DNA of 64,000 nt from Vibrio sp. LaRot3 (GCF_027587025.1 NZ_JAPPTI010000001.1:558001-622000); one strand, 5' to 3'; numbered from the stretch's first letter, positions 53,841 through 63,265 are shown. Numbers and translations are program-made. Notes: generated by a model from the letters alone, not told the origin.

Positions 53841-54521
53841 ATGATGGATTTCAGCATAATTATCGAAAATCTGCCTCTCTATTTTGAAGGCCTTTGGACT
53901 ACAGCATGGTTAGTGGGGCTAGCATTAGTTATCGGATTGTTTGTTTCGATTCCTTTGGCAATTGCGCGTAACAGTTCGAACTATTTGTTGATGCTTCCTA
54001 GTTGGGCGTTTATTTACTTCTTTCGCGGTACGCCGTTGCTAGTGCAACTCTACTTAATCTACTACGGCATGGATCAATTCTTTCCAGTCGTGGGAACGTT
54101 ATGGGAGCATGCTTGGTTTTGTGCCCTTTCTGCTTTTGTTTTGAACACATCTGCGTATACAGCCGAAATTATTCGTGGTGCTATTAATGGCTTGCCAAAA
54201 GGGGAAGTGGAAGCGGCGAAAGCCTACGGTATGAGTAAAGCCAAAACCTATTACCGTATTATCTTACCAAGTGCATTACGCCGCGCTTTACCTGCTTACA
54301 GTAACGAGGTGATTTTCATGTTACACGGCAGTGCCGTAGCAGGTATTGTGACGATTCTTGACTTAACAGGTGTGGCACGATTGGTTAACTCACGCGCTTA
54401 TGCACCATTTGAGTCATTCATCGCTGCGGGTATGTTCTATATGGCGCTTACCTTCATCATTTTGTGGGTCTTCAAATCGGCCGAGAAGCGCTTCTTAGCG
54501 TATCTAAGACCATTGAGTTAA
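53841..54521 (+). CDS. Amino-acid ABC transporter permease (HisM/AotM type)
   Basis: A 226-aa second permease that pairs with the preceding one. YFFRGTPLLVQLYLIYYG near 55-72 and the EAA loop EVEAAKAYGMSKAKTYYRIILPSALRRALP near 122-150. It starts right at the previous stop with GAGG upstream; two tandem ATG codons (53841 and 53844) are both possible and the second has better spacing. Confidence 0.9.
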   Translation: MMDFSIIIENLPLYFEGLWTTAWLVGLALVIGLFVSIPLAIARNSSNYLLMLPSWAFIYFFRGTPLLVQLYLIYYGMDQFFPVVGTLWEHAWFCALSAFVLNTSAYTAEIIRGAINGLPKGEVEAAKAYGMSKAKTYYRIILPSALRRALPAYSNEVIFMLHGSAVAGIVTILDLTGVARLVNSRAYAPFESFIAAGMFYMALTFIILWVFKSAEKRFLAYLRPLS

Positions 54522-54550
54522 GCCCTTTACAAGTACAAAGGTCTAGATGT

Positions 54551-54582
54551 AAAAATCCCTCAACTCAGTTGAGGGATTTTGT
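54551..54582. terminator. Bidirectional terminator between the ABC operon and the phosphatase gene
   Basis: AAAATCCCTCAAC / GTTGAGGGATTTT around TCA, with A and T tracts on both sides, between two convergent genes. Confidence 0.93.
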
Positions 54583-54621
54583 TATCAATGCGAGTAAAAT
54601 CTTGTATTCGCAAGCAGCAAG

Positions 54622-56178
54622 CTATTTAGCGGTAAGGGTTACGACGTCATCATACACGCGGCGTTCCCAGCCAGTAACTTCACCTTGTTTATCCATCAAC
54701 GGGAACACATAAACGGGTGAAATTTCAGTTGTCCAAGTCCCTTGCTTGTCTTGGAATACATTCACTTCCAAGTGACCATAGTGTTTACCGCCACTGACAA
54801 GCTGTTTTCCTTCCCATACTTCTGGCGCATCTAGGTGAGCAAGGAACTGTTGATATGGGTTATCCATGTCAACTTTGTATTTGCCATCTTTACCGAAGTA
54901 CGGTCCGCGTAGACCATCACCACCTGTACCAGCATCGTAGAAGTGCACACCGTCGACTAAAGAGTGCTCGTACATTTCATCATGACCAGCAAAGACCGCA
55001 TCAACACCATACTTTTCAAATAGTGGAGTCAGCACTCGTACTGGCACGCCTGATTGATTATCTTGGCCTTTTTCAAACCCTTCAGTGCCAGTCGGGAAGC
55101 CATGCGGGCCGACAGAGTAAGGGACATGGTGGAACTGCACAAAGGTAAATTGACTGTTCTTCTGTGCGTCCGCTAGCTGTTTCTCTAACCACTTGTATTG
55201 CTCTGAGCCGGGGTTGAAGTCAGGTGCATTTTCACCCGGTAAACGCCAGTTAGTGTCCTTGTCAGTTTTGTCGGCTTTGCCGTCTGACGTATCAATTGTG
55301 ATGTAAGTAATTGGGCCGTAATCTACGCGGTAATAGCGGTCTTTGTAGGCTTTCACATCGCTGCCGTTGTCTGGCAAGTCAAAGTAAGTTTTGTAGCGAG
55401 CGATAGCTTGTAGGGCAAGCTCAGTATTGTACTCTGCCATACCGCCATCAGGTCCAGGGTAGTTTTCGTGGTTACCGATTGCTGGTAGTAAAGGTACATA
55501 AGAGGCGATGTTATTGTAATCACCTGCATTGTGACGCCAGAATTCATCCCAGTCGCGTTGTTCATTGCCTGATTCGACCAAATCACCGGCAATGGCAATG
55601 AAGTTTGGCTGACGCTCTGACATCACGCGGATGTTTTGTTGATAGCCGATGGTTTGATCGACGAGGTATTGGCGATTGAAATCACCGTAAGGTTCAGACC
55701 AACGGCGTGTTTTCCCTGTGGATTCTGGTTCAGTTTCTGAATCTGAGTAAACCATGAAGCGTACACTGCTGTCTTTATTAGGCACAGTTGTAAAGTACGC
55801 ATCGTATGTTTCACCGTCTTGTTTGACAGTGTATTGATACTTGGTCCCCGGTTTTAAGCCATCAACTTTTACAGTATGAATATAAGGTGTTTGTGCGTCG
55901 GCTTTGTTCTCAAAGTATTTTTCGACTTCGGTTGGGAAGTACTCTAGTCCTTCTGCTAACAGAGGTTTCGAGGTCATTGCTTTCTTGAAATCTTGACCCG
56001 AAATTTGGATTTCACCCGCTTTGTTGTCCATCGTGACCCACATAATTGTCATGCTGGTGGTCGTTGGGTTTTGTAGGTAAGGGCTCACCTTAAAAGCATC
56101 TTGTTCTGCTGCTGTTACAGAAAAACTCGTTCCAGTGATCCCTGCAAGGATTAGAGTGCTAAGTAATGTCTTTTTCAT
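54622..56178 (-). CDS. Secreted purple-acid-phosphatase-like metallophosphoesterase
   Basis: A 518-aa exported enzyme: signal peptide to about A24 (SFSVTAA), an N-terminal fibronectin III-like domain (about 30-135) with VSPYLQNPTTTSMTIMWVT and GLKPGTKYQYTV, then a calcineurin-like phosphoesterase domain with YSDSE, AGDLVESG, GNHENYPG, FHHVPYS and AGHDEMYEH supplying the two-metal site residues. The layout is that of PAP-like phosphatases, which release phosphate from organic esters or act as alkaline phosphatases/phosphodiesterases. The exact substrate is unknown. Monocistronic; no clear Pho box was found upstream. Confidence 0.85.
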   Translation of the reverse strand: MKKTLLSTLILAGITGTSFSVTAAEQDAFKVSPYLQNPTTTSMTIMWVTMDNKAGEIQISGQDFKKAMTSKPLLAEGLEYFPTEVEKYFENKADAQTPYIHTVKVDGLKPGTKYQYTVKQDGETYDAYFTTVPNKDSSVRFMVYSDSETEPESTGKTRRWSEPYGDFNRQYLVDQTIGYQQNIRVMSERQPNFIAIAGDLVESGNEQRDWDEFWRHNAGDYNNIASYVPLLPAIGNHENYPGPDGGMAEYNTELALQAIARYKTYFDLPDNGSDVKAYKDRYYRVDYGPITYITIDTSDGKADKTDKDTNWRLPGENAPDFNPGSEQYKWLEKQLADAQKNSQFTFVQFHHVPYSVGPHGFPTGTEGFEKGQDNQSGVPVRVLTPLFEKYGVDAVFAGHDEMYEHSLVDGVHFYDAGTGGDGLRGPYFGKDGKYKVDMDNPYQQFLAHLDAPEVWEGKQLVSGGKHYGHLEVNVFQDKQGTWTTEISPVYVFPLMDKQGEVTGWERRVYDDVVTLTAK

Positions 56179-56552
56179 GAGTGGTCCTCAAATGCTACTC
56201 CTAGCATTGGCTATCTTTTGTTTTAATGGATAAATCTTATGATTCAGTCGCAAGCATAAAATTTACTATTTATTTCGATGCTTATTATGGCAGGCGCTAG
56301 ATTTCAGTTTTATAGCAGTATCACAAGTTTCAATTTGCCAAAAATAGCCTAAAAACCTTACGTTTTGGCAGAAGTGAAAGGGTTGGGGTTTCGAAGTGGC
56401 GGTTTACTAAGCTTGAAGCTTGCGATGTTAAGAGGCATAAAGCGAAAGGATGATGGCGATAGTACGCTGTACGAGTGCTACGCTGTTGAGATTGCGTTAG
56501 GTCACAAATTCGCATTAGGCAGCGCAGAACACTGCCGTTTTGCGTTGATGTG
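56179..56552. other. Intergenic region between the phosphatase and LytTR genes
   Basis: 374 bp holding the phosphatase promoter and the 3' end of the LytTR operon. A weak GGCAG/CTGCC hairpin lies near 56519-56537 without a T tract. A 70-codon plus-strand frame (56365-56577) overlaps the LytTR gene end and looks spurious. Confidence 0.45.
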
Positions 56553-57326
56553 TTACATCCCTTTAAATAGATTTTGAGAGGCACGACTTACTGGAAGTTT
56601 GTGCCTCTTTAACGCAACGAACATGCGTCCGGCAAAGTCTTTACTGACTTTATCAATAGCACTGACTCGTACGACGGTTGAACGATGTATTTTCCAAAAT
56701 TGCTCTGGGTCGAGTTGGGTTAGTAACTCTTTTAAAGGAGTGCGAATAAGAAACTCTTGATCATCGTTGGTATAAATGGAGACATATTTTTCTTCCGCTT
56801 TAAAAAACAATACATCATCGGTGGCGATCAAATGAATATCTTCGCCTTTAGACGCTTTGAGCCAAGTCAGGAATGAGGTCTTTTCGGGTGTTGAAAGTTG
56901 GCTAATTTGGGCCATCAATGCGCTTAGATCTGGCGATTCTGGTTGGGTTGCTTGCGCAAGACGTAGCTTAATTTTCTCGCAACATTCTAATAAGCGATTT
57001 TCATTGATCGGTTTAAGTAGATAATCAGCGGCATTTTGTTCAAACGCTTGAATGGCATACTCGTCGTAGGCGGTGATAAAAATGATTAGGGGTTGATGAG
57101 CGCAACTTTTTAGTTGTTTGGCAACGCCCATACCATCAAGTTCGGGCATGCGTATATCTAGAAACACCACATCGGGCTTAAACTTGGCAATATGATCCAA
57201 TGTTTGTTGGCCATCTTCACAGGCAGAGACGATTTCTAGCTCAGGCCAAACTTCAGCAAGGCTGCGGTCTAGATGATGACGAAGCAATGGCTCATCATCA
57301 GCAATAATGGCGGTGTATGCACTCAT
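56553..57326 (-). CDS. LytTR family response regulator
   Basis: A 257-aa regulator. Receiver domain 1-125 with acidic pocket DDE (10-12), phospho-acceptor D57 ([12 protein letters not shown]), T in FITAYD and K in LLKPI. C-terminal LytTR DNA-binding domain (about 155-255) with [13 protein letters not shown] and [22 protein letters not shown] overlap with the kinase gene marks it as its partner. Last gene of the seven-gene operon, so it may control its own operon; the candidate operator is at 63125-63146. Confidence 0.92.
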   Translation of the reverse strand: MSAYTAIIADDEPLLRHHLDRSLAEVWPELEIVSACEDGQQTLDHIAKFKPDVVFLDIRMPELDGMGVAKQLKSCAHQPLIIFITAYDEYAIQAFEQNAADYLLKPINENRLLECCEKIKLRLAQATQPESPDLSALMAQISQLSTPEKTSFLTWLKASKGEDIHLIATDDVLFFKAEEKYVSIYTNDDQEFLIRTPLKELLTQLDPEQFWKIHRSTVVRVSAIDKVSKDFAGRMFVALKRHKLPVSRASQNLFKGM

Positions 57327-58366
57327 AACGCGCTTTTTTCCTCTGTTATCGGTAACTCGATAGTGACTTTGAATCCACCTTGCTCTGGTTGTTGGATGGA
57401 CATTTGGGCATGGTTATCATAAAGGGCGTGTACGCGCTGTTTTATGTTGCTTAAACCAACGCCAGAACCTTTTGTCTGAGCGCTTGCATCTAAGCCAATA
57501 CCATCATCTTGCACGGTGATAATAAGGCGTTGAGAGGTGGTTTTTTCTATAGAGATTGTAATGGTTCCACCTCGCTTTTGTGGTTCGATCCCATGCTTGA
57601 TGGCGTTTTCAACGAGGGGTTGAATGAGCATCGGTGGAATGGTTATCTCTTGTAGCTCAGGTGCGATATTTATCGCGAAGGTTAATCTATGGTCTAGGCG
57701 AACTTTTTGAATCGCCAAGTAAGCTTCAATTAAACGGATTTCATGGCCAACCGTAGTATGAGATTGACGAGAGACGGCCAAAGTGGTTCTGAGCAGCTCG
57801 GTAAGCTGTTCTAACATCGTTCGGGCTTTGGTAACGTCTTGCTCCATTAAGGCACTGATGTTGGCCAGAGTATTAAAAAGAAAATGGGGTTCAATTTGGC
57901 TCTGCATCTGGCGCAGTTGGCTAAGGATGAGCGCCTTTTCCTGTTCGGCCTGTTTTTGTTTTGCTTGAGCTAAAGCTCGATCAGATTGCGCTTTTAGCTC
58001 TCGATTATGAAAATAGTAGTAACAAATACCGGTAAAGATAATGCCAAGTAATATCGTAGGTAACAGCCCTTTTACCCCAATTTCAAACGAGTTCTCTAAC
58101 CAAAACCATGCGTTGATAGAACCTAGCCCTACGGCAGAGATTAGCGAGAGCAAAATGGTGGTCTGTTCGTTTAACCGAGGTAAAACGACAGAGAGTAGAT
58201 AAGAAGAGAGCAGGGCAGAATAGCCAAATCCTAGGCTAGTCAATACGTGTATATAAAATGGCCCGCCCCAAGTGACCAACGTCGTTACGGCGATGATTAA
58301 ACAAAATATGGTGGTTAACACAAAAATGCGTTTACCCCCAGTAAGCTTCCAGCAGAAGTTGACCAT
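57323..58366 (-). CDS. LytS/YehU-type sensor histidine kinase
   Basis: A 347-aa inner-membrane sensor. Four hydrophobic segments between 14 and 118 and no large extracytoplasmic domain, then a coiled linker rich in Q/K/A (125-150), a His_kinase domain with the phosphorylated H161 in [13 protein letters not shown], an N box with N254 ([10 protein letters not shown]), and G boxes DDGIGLD and [14 protein letters not shown] sensor built of membrane helices suggests it detects a signal in the membrane, such as lipid state or the partner transporter. The start overlaps the stop of the barrel gene by one base. Confidence 0.92.
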   Translation of the reverse strand: MVNFCWKLTGGKRIFVLTTIFCLIIAVTTLVTWGGPFYIHVLTSLGFGYSALLSSYLLSVVLPRLNEQTTILLSLISAVGLGSINAWFWLENSFEIGVKGLLPTILLGIIFTGICYYYFHNRELKAQSDRALAQAKQKQAEQEKALILSQLRQMQSQIEPHFLFNTLANISALMEQDVTKARTMLEQLTELLRTTLAVSRQSHTTVGHEIRLIEAYLAIQKVRLDHRLTFAINIAPELQEITIPPMLIQPLVENAIKHGIEPQKRGGTITISIEKTTSQRLIITVQDDGIGLDASAQTKGSGVGLSNIKQRVHALYDNHAQMSIQQPEQGGFKVTIELPITEEKSAL

Positions 58367-59670
58367 TAGAATTTCCCTTTAATAGTTAGTGTTAGTGTAC
58401 GTCTATCGTTGATCTGGGCATAAGAAGATTTGTTATCTCCACTCAAAAATCGTGCGCTAAATTCCAGTTCTACTGATGCGTCACCGTTATCAAGCCATTG
58501 ATAGTTAAGCCATTGGGTTGCGATAATGCCGCCATCTTGTGGGGCATACATTAAATCAAGAGTTGGCGTGAAATCGGTTAGCCAATGCCATGAATCGGTG
58601 GTTTGCCATTGTGCCCATGCTTGTGTGTCCCAGCTCCAATGGAGCAATAAGGTATGTTGAACAAGGTTACTGTGGTTTAAGCCTTGAGCGTATGAGCTAG
58701 CCAAGCTTTTCGTATGAGGCAAGGAAGCAAGTTTGTCTGCTTGACTGATGGCTTCATCCCATTGTGATGATGTCCATGCTCGTTGGTCGTACCAATATTC
58801 GCCAATCAAGCTGTGGCCCTGCATATTGGTATAGGTGAACCCTATTAAACCTTGCCAAGCGCTTTGGTGTTCTGTTAACGCGGTGGATTGATAGGGCTGC
58901 GAAGGAAGTTGATATTGAAGGTATCGGTTTTGCCAACTGCTTTCTGCGTGCAGCTCCCATGCTTCACCCAATACAGTTACCCAACTTGCGCCAATCAACC
59001 CCTCGCGAACATCATCGTAGTAGGCTAACCACTGATATTCGCTGTTTCCCGAGAGTACATAGCGACGAAATCCCACCCCATGTTGTTGGTTGGCTTCAGT
59101 AAACGCATTTTCTTCACGATCAGACCAATGAGAATTGGTATAGATGGCCGTCCATTCTCCTTGCTGATCAAAGTAGGAGAGCGCGCCGACCAGAGCCCCT
59201 TCTTCGACACTTAATCCAATTGGGTTCTGTGCGTATGGCTTAAAAAAATCGAGCGGTCGGTAGCCATAGCCGACGCCCCAATCCACTCGCACTTTACCAA
59301 GGGTGACATCTAGAATGTTATCACCAACAGTAAGTTCGCCCTGCCAAGCCAGTTCTCTGATAATTAAGTCGGTGTGCTCCTGTTCGAACCAGCCATCTGA
59401 GTATTCGTGGTTGGTATTCAGATAGTGCGCTGAACTGTAGAGCTGTTGACCATAGATGGCGAACAAGCCATTCCAGTTACCTAGGCTCAATTGAGCATCC
59501 AATAGGGCGTCAAACTTCACCGAGGAGGTTTTATCAGGAGAGATAAACGCAGACTCTTGGTGCTCTGTGTGTTGAACTGAGGTCGCCCAGTCCCAATCTA
59601 TTTCAATCGGTGCGGCAGCGTGAACTTCGCTACAGGCGAAAATAAGAGTAACCAGAGGCAAGGCTTTCAT
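58366..59670 (-). CDS. Outer-membrane beta-barrel protein of unknown function
   Basis: A 434-aa protein. Signal peptide MKALPLVTLIFACSEVHA, then a long series of alternating amphipathic strands rich in W/Y (for example WTAIYTNSHWSD, YQWLAYYDDV, HSLIGEYWYD), ending LTLTIKGKF with a terminal Phe, the usual outer-membrane assembly signal. I do not recognise a named family; the predicted barrel has about 16-18 strands, in the general manner of porins or DUF1302-type barrels. Gap to the LolA-like gene is 2 nt. Proposed role: the outer-membrane end of the transport system. Confidence 0.75.
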   Translation of the reverse strand: MKALPLVTLIFACSEVHAAAPIEIDWDWATSVQHTEHQESAFISPDKTSSVKFDALLDAQLSLGNWNGLFAIYGQQLYSSAHYLNTNHEYSDGWFEQEHTDLIIRELAWQGELTVGDNILDVTLGKVRVDWGVGYGYRPLDFFKPYAQNPIGLSVEEGALVGALSYFDQQGEWTAIYTNSHWSDREENAFTEANQQHGVGFRRYVLSGNSEYQWLAYYDDVREGLIGASWVTVLGEAWELHAESSWQNRYLQYQLPSQPYQSTALTEHQSAWQGLIGFTYTNMQGHSLIGEYWYDQRAWTSSQWDEAISQADKLASLPHTKSLASSYAQGLNHSNLVQHTLLLHWSWDTQAWAQWQTTDSWHWLTDFTPTLDLMYAPQDGGIIATQWLNYQWLDNGDASVELEFSARFLSGDNKSSYAQINDRRTLTLTIKGKF

Positions 59671-59672
59671 GA

Positions 59673-60455
59673 TCAGAGCTCCGAAGTATTGTTGCGAGCG
59701 AGAAAGCTCGGGTTGTAATACTTATCTTCTAAAAGCCAAGGCTTAATCGATTGGTATTCAATCTCGGTCTTTTTATTGGGTTGAATAGCATCAAGTAAGG
59801 TCATGGCGGTGACCGCTAATCTATTGTCGCGAACACCTCGGGTAAACTGTGCCTGCTTCGCTAACTTGCCAGAACGCAAATAGAGGTCGGCTTGAATAGG
59901 AAAACCATTCTCTTTTTCTAGCCAGAGAACAATACGTTGGTAGCTTGCGCCTTTGGTCGTGGCAATGAGCTCCAAACGGTGAGTGGCATAGCTGACATCT
60001 GAGTAGTCGCTTAGGATTTCTTCCGCTTGCCAACTACCTTGATAATCTTGGCTCCATGTTAAGGTGCTGATATCGCCAACGGAGGCATCACCGAGCAATT
60101 TCTGCATAGGTGTAATACGAATGGGTCTGCGACTTTTGGGCATTTGTAGCCAGAAGTTATCCTGTAGCATCAGCATTTTTTGTCCCGCTTCTACCGCAGA
60201 TTTGAACACCACCAAAGATTCACGCTCAGGGCGAGAATAGACGTTGTACTGGCGTGTTTTATCCAATTTATTGTCTTTGTAGAGGCGAACAATAGAGATG
60301 ATTTGTGCGGACTCTTGATCCGTGCGGTAGCTATCCGCTTGCTCTATCAGTGAGTCTACTTGCTGTTGTGTCAATAGTGCGCTATTTGCTGACATGGAAA
60401 GGCAAAGCGCGAAGAAAGCAATGGCGGTTTTAATTAGGCTTGATGGTTTACACAT
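59673..60455 (-). CDS. LolA-like outer membrane lipoprotein-sorting family protein
   Basis: A 260-aa exported protein. Signal peptide ends near SANSA. The mature domain matches the COG2834 LolA-like family: SAQIISIVRLYKDNK, RESLVVFKSAVEAGQKMLML, the conserved WLQMPKSRRPIRITP block near 107-121, and LLGDASVGDIS. The fold is a half-barrel that can hold acyl chains, so a lipidated protein or lipid cargo is plausible. It overlaps the permease gene by 8 nt. It is not the housekeeping LolA, which is smaller and encoded elsewhere in vibrios. Confidence 0.82.
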   Translation of the reverse strand: MCKPSSLIKTAIAFFALCLSMSANSALLTQQQVDSLIEQADSYRTDQESAQIISIVRLYKDNKLDKTRQYNVYSRPERESLVVFKSAVEAGQKMLMLQDNFWLQMPKSRRPIRITPMQKLLGDASVGDISTLTWSQDYQGSWQAEEILSDYSDVSYATHRLELIATTKGASYQRIVLWLEKENGFPIQADLYLRSGKLAKQAQFTRGVRDNRLAVTAMTLLDAIQPNKKTEIEYQSIKPWLLEDKYYNPSFLARNNTSEL

Positions 60456-61710
60456 AGGTTAATGCCTCTGTAATAGGTTTTTTCACGCCGTTACGCGCGG
60501 AGATATACGCCGCAGTTAGGCAAATGGTCAGAACGCCAAATGATGCGAATAGTGCCAGTGGCAGCGAGAAATAAATGGTGAGAGGGTAGCCCTCGGTCAT
60601 TCCCGGCGGTGGGGGCATTTGCACGTCAAAAATCATCAGCAGCGCAGTTAAACCGAGCGAAGCAAATGTTCCAAGCAAGCTACCAAGCAGCGCCAACAAG
60701 CTTGCTTCGCTTAAGAATCCATTAACGATTTCTCGCGGGTAGCTGCCCAGCGCGGATAGGGTGCCAATTTCGCGGGTTCGCTCTGTGACCGACATTGTCA
60801 TGGTGTTGAACAGTGCCACAAATACCACCATGGCCATGACGCAGCCCATAATGCCGAAGATACGGTCATAAAGATTTTTTACGTTTTGGTAGTAAAACGC
60901 GCGCTCATGCCACGGTGTGATTTGAAGCTTCTGGCTATCATCAATCAGCTTAGAGATGTGTTCAGCAATGGTTTGTGTTTGTTCTAGTTCGAACAGAAAC
61001 ACCGAGATAGTGCTGACTTTATCGCTGTTCAATAATGATTGAGCACTATTGATGTGAATATAGAGCTGACGTTTATCAAGCTCTGGGACTCCAGTGGAGT
61101 AGATACCGTGGACTTGGAAATCATAAGCATTAAGCGCACCATCGACAGTAGTGGCGAGTAACGTTACCCAGTCACCGATTGATACGTTTAAGTTTCTTGC
61201 GAGATCCTTACCTAGCATCACTTCAGGCGCATTGGCATCGTAACGTGGCGACCGGACGTTGGATAGCGTTTGGCCTTGCTTCACATCGAGAAATGGCCCT
61301 TTCATATCAAATTCACGATCGTTAACACCATGCCCCACATAAATGGCCGACTTAGTGCCATTGGAGATCAGTCCGGTAAACTCGATTCCCGGCTGTACCC
61401 CACGAACTTGGTCGAATGCCATGATGCGGCGAATGAGCTCGGTTGGTTCATTTAGACCATTGGCTAACGGCGTTTCTTCTTCTTTTTGAAAGTAGCCGGG
61501 TGTGGAGATAATTAAATGACCAATATCGCGTGCTGTTGATTCTTTAAGGCTGTCATAGGTGTATAAACCAAAGCCACCGGTGCTGGTTAATGCGAAGACC
61601 GCGATGGTGATTATCAAAATCGACAGTGAGCTTCGGCGTTGGTTACGGCGTAGGTTTAGCCAAGCCAAACGCATGGAGTCAGGGATTAAGAGTGCAGCTA
61701 GCTTGCCCAT
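60448..61710 (-). CDS. FtsX/MacB-type ABC transporter permease
   Basis: A 420-aa inner-membrane protein with the type VII ABC layout: TM1 near residues 28-48, a periplasmic MacB_PCD-like domain (about 50-275), and three C-terminal TM segments (about 283-305, 335-360, 378-402) with the FtsX cytosolic loop SVTERTREIGTLSALGSYPREI. Such permeases do not move cargo through a channel but extract it from the membrane or drive a periplasmic partner. The ATG at 61710 has AGGAG 7 nt upstream and overlaps the ATPase gene by 13 nt. Related to LolC/LolE in fold, though clearly not a recent copy. Confidence 0.88.
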   Translation of the reverse strand: MGKLAALLIPDSMRLAWLNLRRNQRRSSLSILIITIAVFALTSTGGFGLYTYDSLKESTARDIGHLIISTPGYFQKEEETPLANGLNEPTELIRRIMAFDQVRGVQPGIEFTGLISNGTKSAIYVGHGVNDREFDMKGPFLDVKQGQTLSNVRSPRYDANAPEVMLGKDLARNLNVSIGDWVTLLATTVDGALNAYDFQVHGIYSTGVPELDKRQLYIHINSAQSLLNSDKVSTISVFLFELEQTQTIAEHISKLIDDSQKLQITPWHERAFYYQNVKNLYDRIFGIMGCVMAMVVFVALFNTMTMSVTERTREIGTLSALGSYPREIVNGFLSEASLLALLGSLLGTFASLGLTALLMIFDVQMPPPPGMTEGYPLTIYFSLPLALFASFGVLTICLTAAYISARNGVKKPITEALTYV

Positions 61711-62396
61711 GAGATCACTCCTAAATTTGAGTTGTGTGCATGCAGTTCGCCATCTAATAATTCGATGGTGCGGTTGCAACGAGAGGCCATGCGAGAGTCA
61801 TGAGTTGCAATCACAAACGTGGTATTCATCTCGTGTCCTAAGTCACGCATGATGTCGACGACCAGATTTGCGGTTTTACTGTCTAAACTGGCGGTGGGTT
61901 CATCCGCAATAACTACGCTAGGGCGATGTACCATTGCTCGCGCGATGGCGACGCGTTGCTGTTGACCGCCGGATAGATTGTCTGGTCGGTGGTGGATGTA
62001 GTCTTGTAGGCCAACCATATCGAGCATGCGTGTGGCTTTAGCGATTTGCTGTTTTTTGTCGAGTCCGTTTAGCATCAACGGGTACGCAACGTTTTCAAGT
62101 GCGCTCATTACGGGCACAAGGTTGAAACGCTGGAAAATAAAGCCCATTTGCGAGCGACGAATTCGCGCGGCTTGTTTAGGTGCTCGAGGAATTGCTTGGC
62201 CATTTAGCGTGACATCGCCTTGGTATTGCATATCCAAAAGGCCAAGAATATTGAGTAGGGTGCTTTTCCCCGATCCTGATGGCCCACATAACGCGACCAT
62301 CTCTCCGCTTTGTATTTCGCCAGAAACCGACTTAAGCGCAGGCACTGATTGGCTGCCTAGCTGGTAATGACGTTGGATGTTGTTGAACGTAATCAT
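61698..62396 (-). CDS. LolD/MacB-type ABC transporter ATP-binding protein
   Basis: A 232-aa cytosolic ATPase. Walker A GPSGSGKST at 38-46, signature LSGGQ at 141-145, Walker B VVIADEP (Asp165, Glu166) followed by TASLDSKTA, H-loop VIATHD. It belongs to the LolD/MacB subfamily and would drive the FtsX-type permease encoded next. Gap to the preceding gene is 10 nt. Confidence 0.9.
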   Translation of the reverse strand: MITFNNIQRHYQLGSQSVPALKSVSGEIQSGEMVALCGPSGSGKSTLLNILGLLDMQYQGDVTLNGQAIPRAPKQAARIRRSQMGFIFQRFNLVPVMSALENVAYPLMLNGLDKKQQIAKATRMLDMVGLQDYIHHRPDNLSGGQQQRVAIARAMVHRPSVVIADEPTASLDSKTANLVVDIMRDLGHEMNTTFVIATHDSRMASRCNRTIELLDGELHAHNSNLGVISWAS

Positions 62397-62406
62397 GAGG
62401 CTCTCC

Positions 62407-63057
62407 TTAGCTTTGATTGCTCATTAGCTGCTGCATCGCCTGTGTTTGCTTATCTTTAACGTCGAGCTTTTCCATCGTGGTTAACCATTGCTTGGCTTGA
62501 GGTAAGTCTTCTGCTCTTAGAGCAGCTTCAATGGCATAGCGATAAATCCAACTGGTTGCGGCAAAAGGTTGCTGTTCAAACTGAGGTTGAGCAAGCAGAG
62601 TGAGGAACATGTCATAACCGCGCTCAAAGTGGTTGAACATATCGGGTAATGAAGTGTAAGTGGTCGCGGCCAGCGCCTGAGCAAGATAGGCTTCAGGAAT
62701 GCCTTGTATGCGTTGTTGTTGGTCGATGGATTCAGGCAAAGTATCAATTAACCCAATACCTTTCGCGATTGTTGCAAGCCCTTGCTCAGTAAACTTCATT
62801 TTATTCCAAGGCAGAAAAGCATCGCGGCCTTGCATGGTTTGAGTGCTACCTAAGTAGACTAAGGTCAATGGCTTCGCGCCTTGCTGGTCTATCAACTGGT
62901 TTAATTGGCCGTAAACGGTATCGACCATGGCTTCGTCGCCTTCTGCTGCAAGGTTATAGTTGCTTAATATCTCTGGTGTTGGGTTTGCAAGTAGCGGAGT
63001 GCTTACAAGGCTTGCGCTGATTAACGCTGCCGATAGAAGAGTTTTAACTGTGTTCAT
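62407..63057 (-). CDS. Exported helical protein of unknown function, first gene of the Lol-like operon
   Basis: A 216-aa protein. Signal peptide MNTVKTLLSAALISASLVSTPLLA, start at 63057 with AAGGA upstream. The mature part is predicted nearly all alpha-helical, with TPR-like stretches (PLTLVYLGSTQTMQGRDAFLP, TEQGLATIAKGIGLID, EAALRAEDLPQAKQWLTTMEKLD). The PWNKMKFTEQGL segment and its surroundings recall small TPR-like proteins of unknown role; I know no named family. As the first cistron before the ATPase and permease it is probably a periplasmic adaptor or chaperone for the system. Confidence 0.7.
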   Translation of the reverse strand: MNTVKTLLSAALISASLVSTPLLANPTPEILSNYNLAAEGDEAMVDTVYGQLNQLIDQQGAKPLTLVYLGSTQTMQGRDAFLPWNKMKFTEQGLATIAKGIGLIDTLPESIDQQQRIQGIPEAYLAQALAATTYTSLPDMFNHFERGYDMFLTLLAQPQFEQQPFAATSWIYRYAIEAALRAEDLPQAKQWLTTMEKLDVKDKQTQAMQQLMSNQS

Positions 63058-63124
63058 CGCTCGAATCCTTAAGACAATGTATTGGGTAAGTGATGCCAGA
63101 ATAAGGAAGTGATGAGTAGGGGGC

Positions 63125-63146
63125 TGACCAATGAGACAAATGGTCA
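63125..63146. promoter_or_regulatory. Inverted repeat upstream of the Lol-like operon, candidate LytTR operator
   Basis: TGACCA-N10-TGGTCA, a perfect inverted repeat centred about 80 bp upstream of the first gene of the operon. It is the only clear operator-like site in the gap, so binding by the operon's own LytTR regulator is a reasonable guess. LytTR sites are often direct repeats, so another regulator is possible. Confidence 0.4.
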
Positions 63147-63265
63147 AATTCAGCGATAAGCGGTTAAACCAAAGGATGAGCTGCGCGGGGAGGATTTATC
63201 GATTACAAACAACCGAGCAACAGAAGCGCGAGTTGCTCGCATTGGTTGATATGTCGTTAAGTAGG

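Noticed and set aside
56179..56340. Pho box upstream of the phosphatase gene
   Set aside because: Only a single half-site-like CTGCCAT was visible; no tandem repeat at the right spacing.
56365..56577. 70-codon plus-strand frame
   Set aside because: Overlaps the 3' end of the LytTR gene, has no domain resemblance and no good ribosome-binding site.
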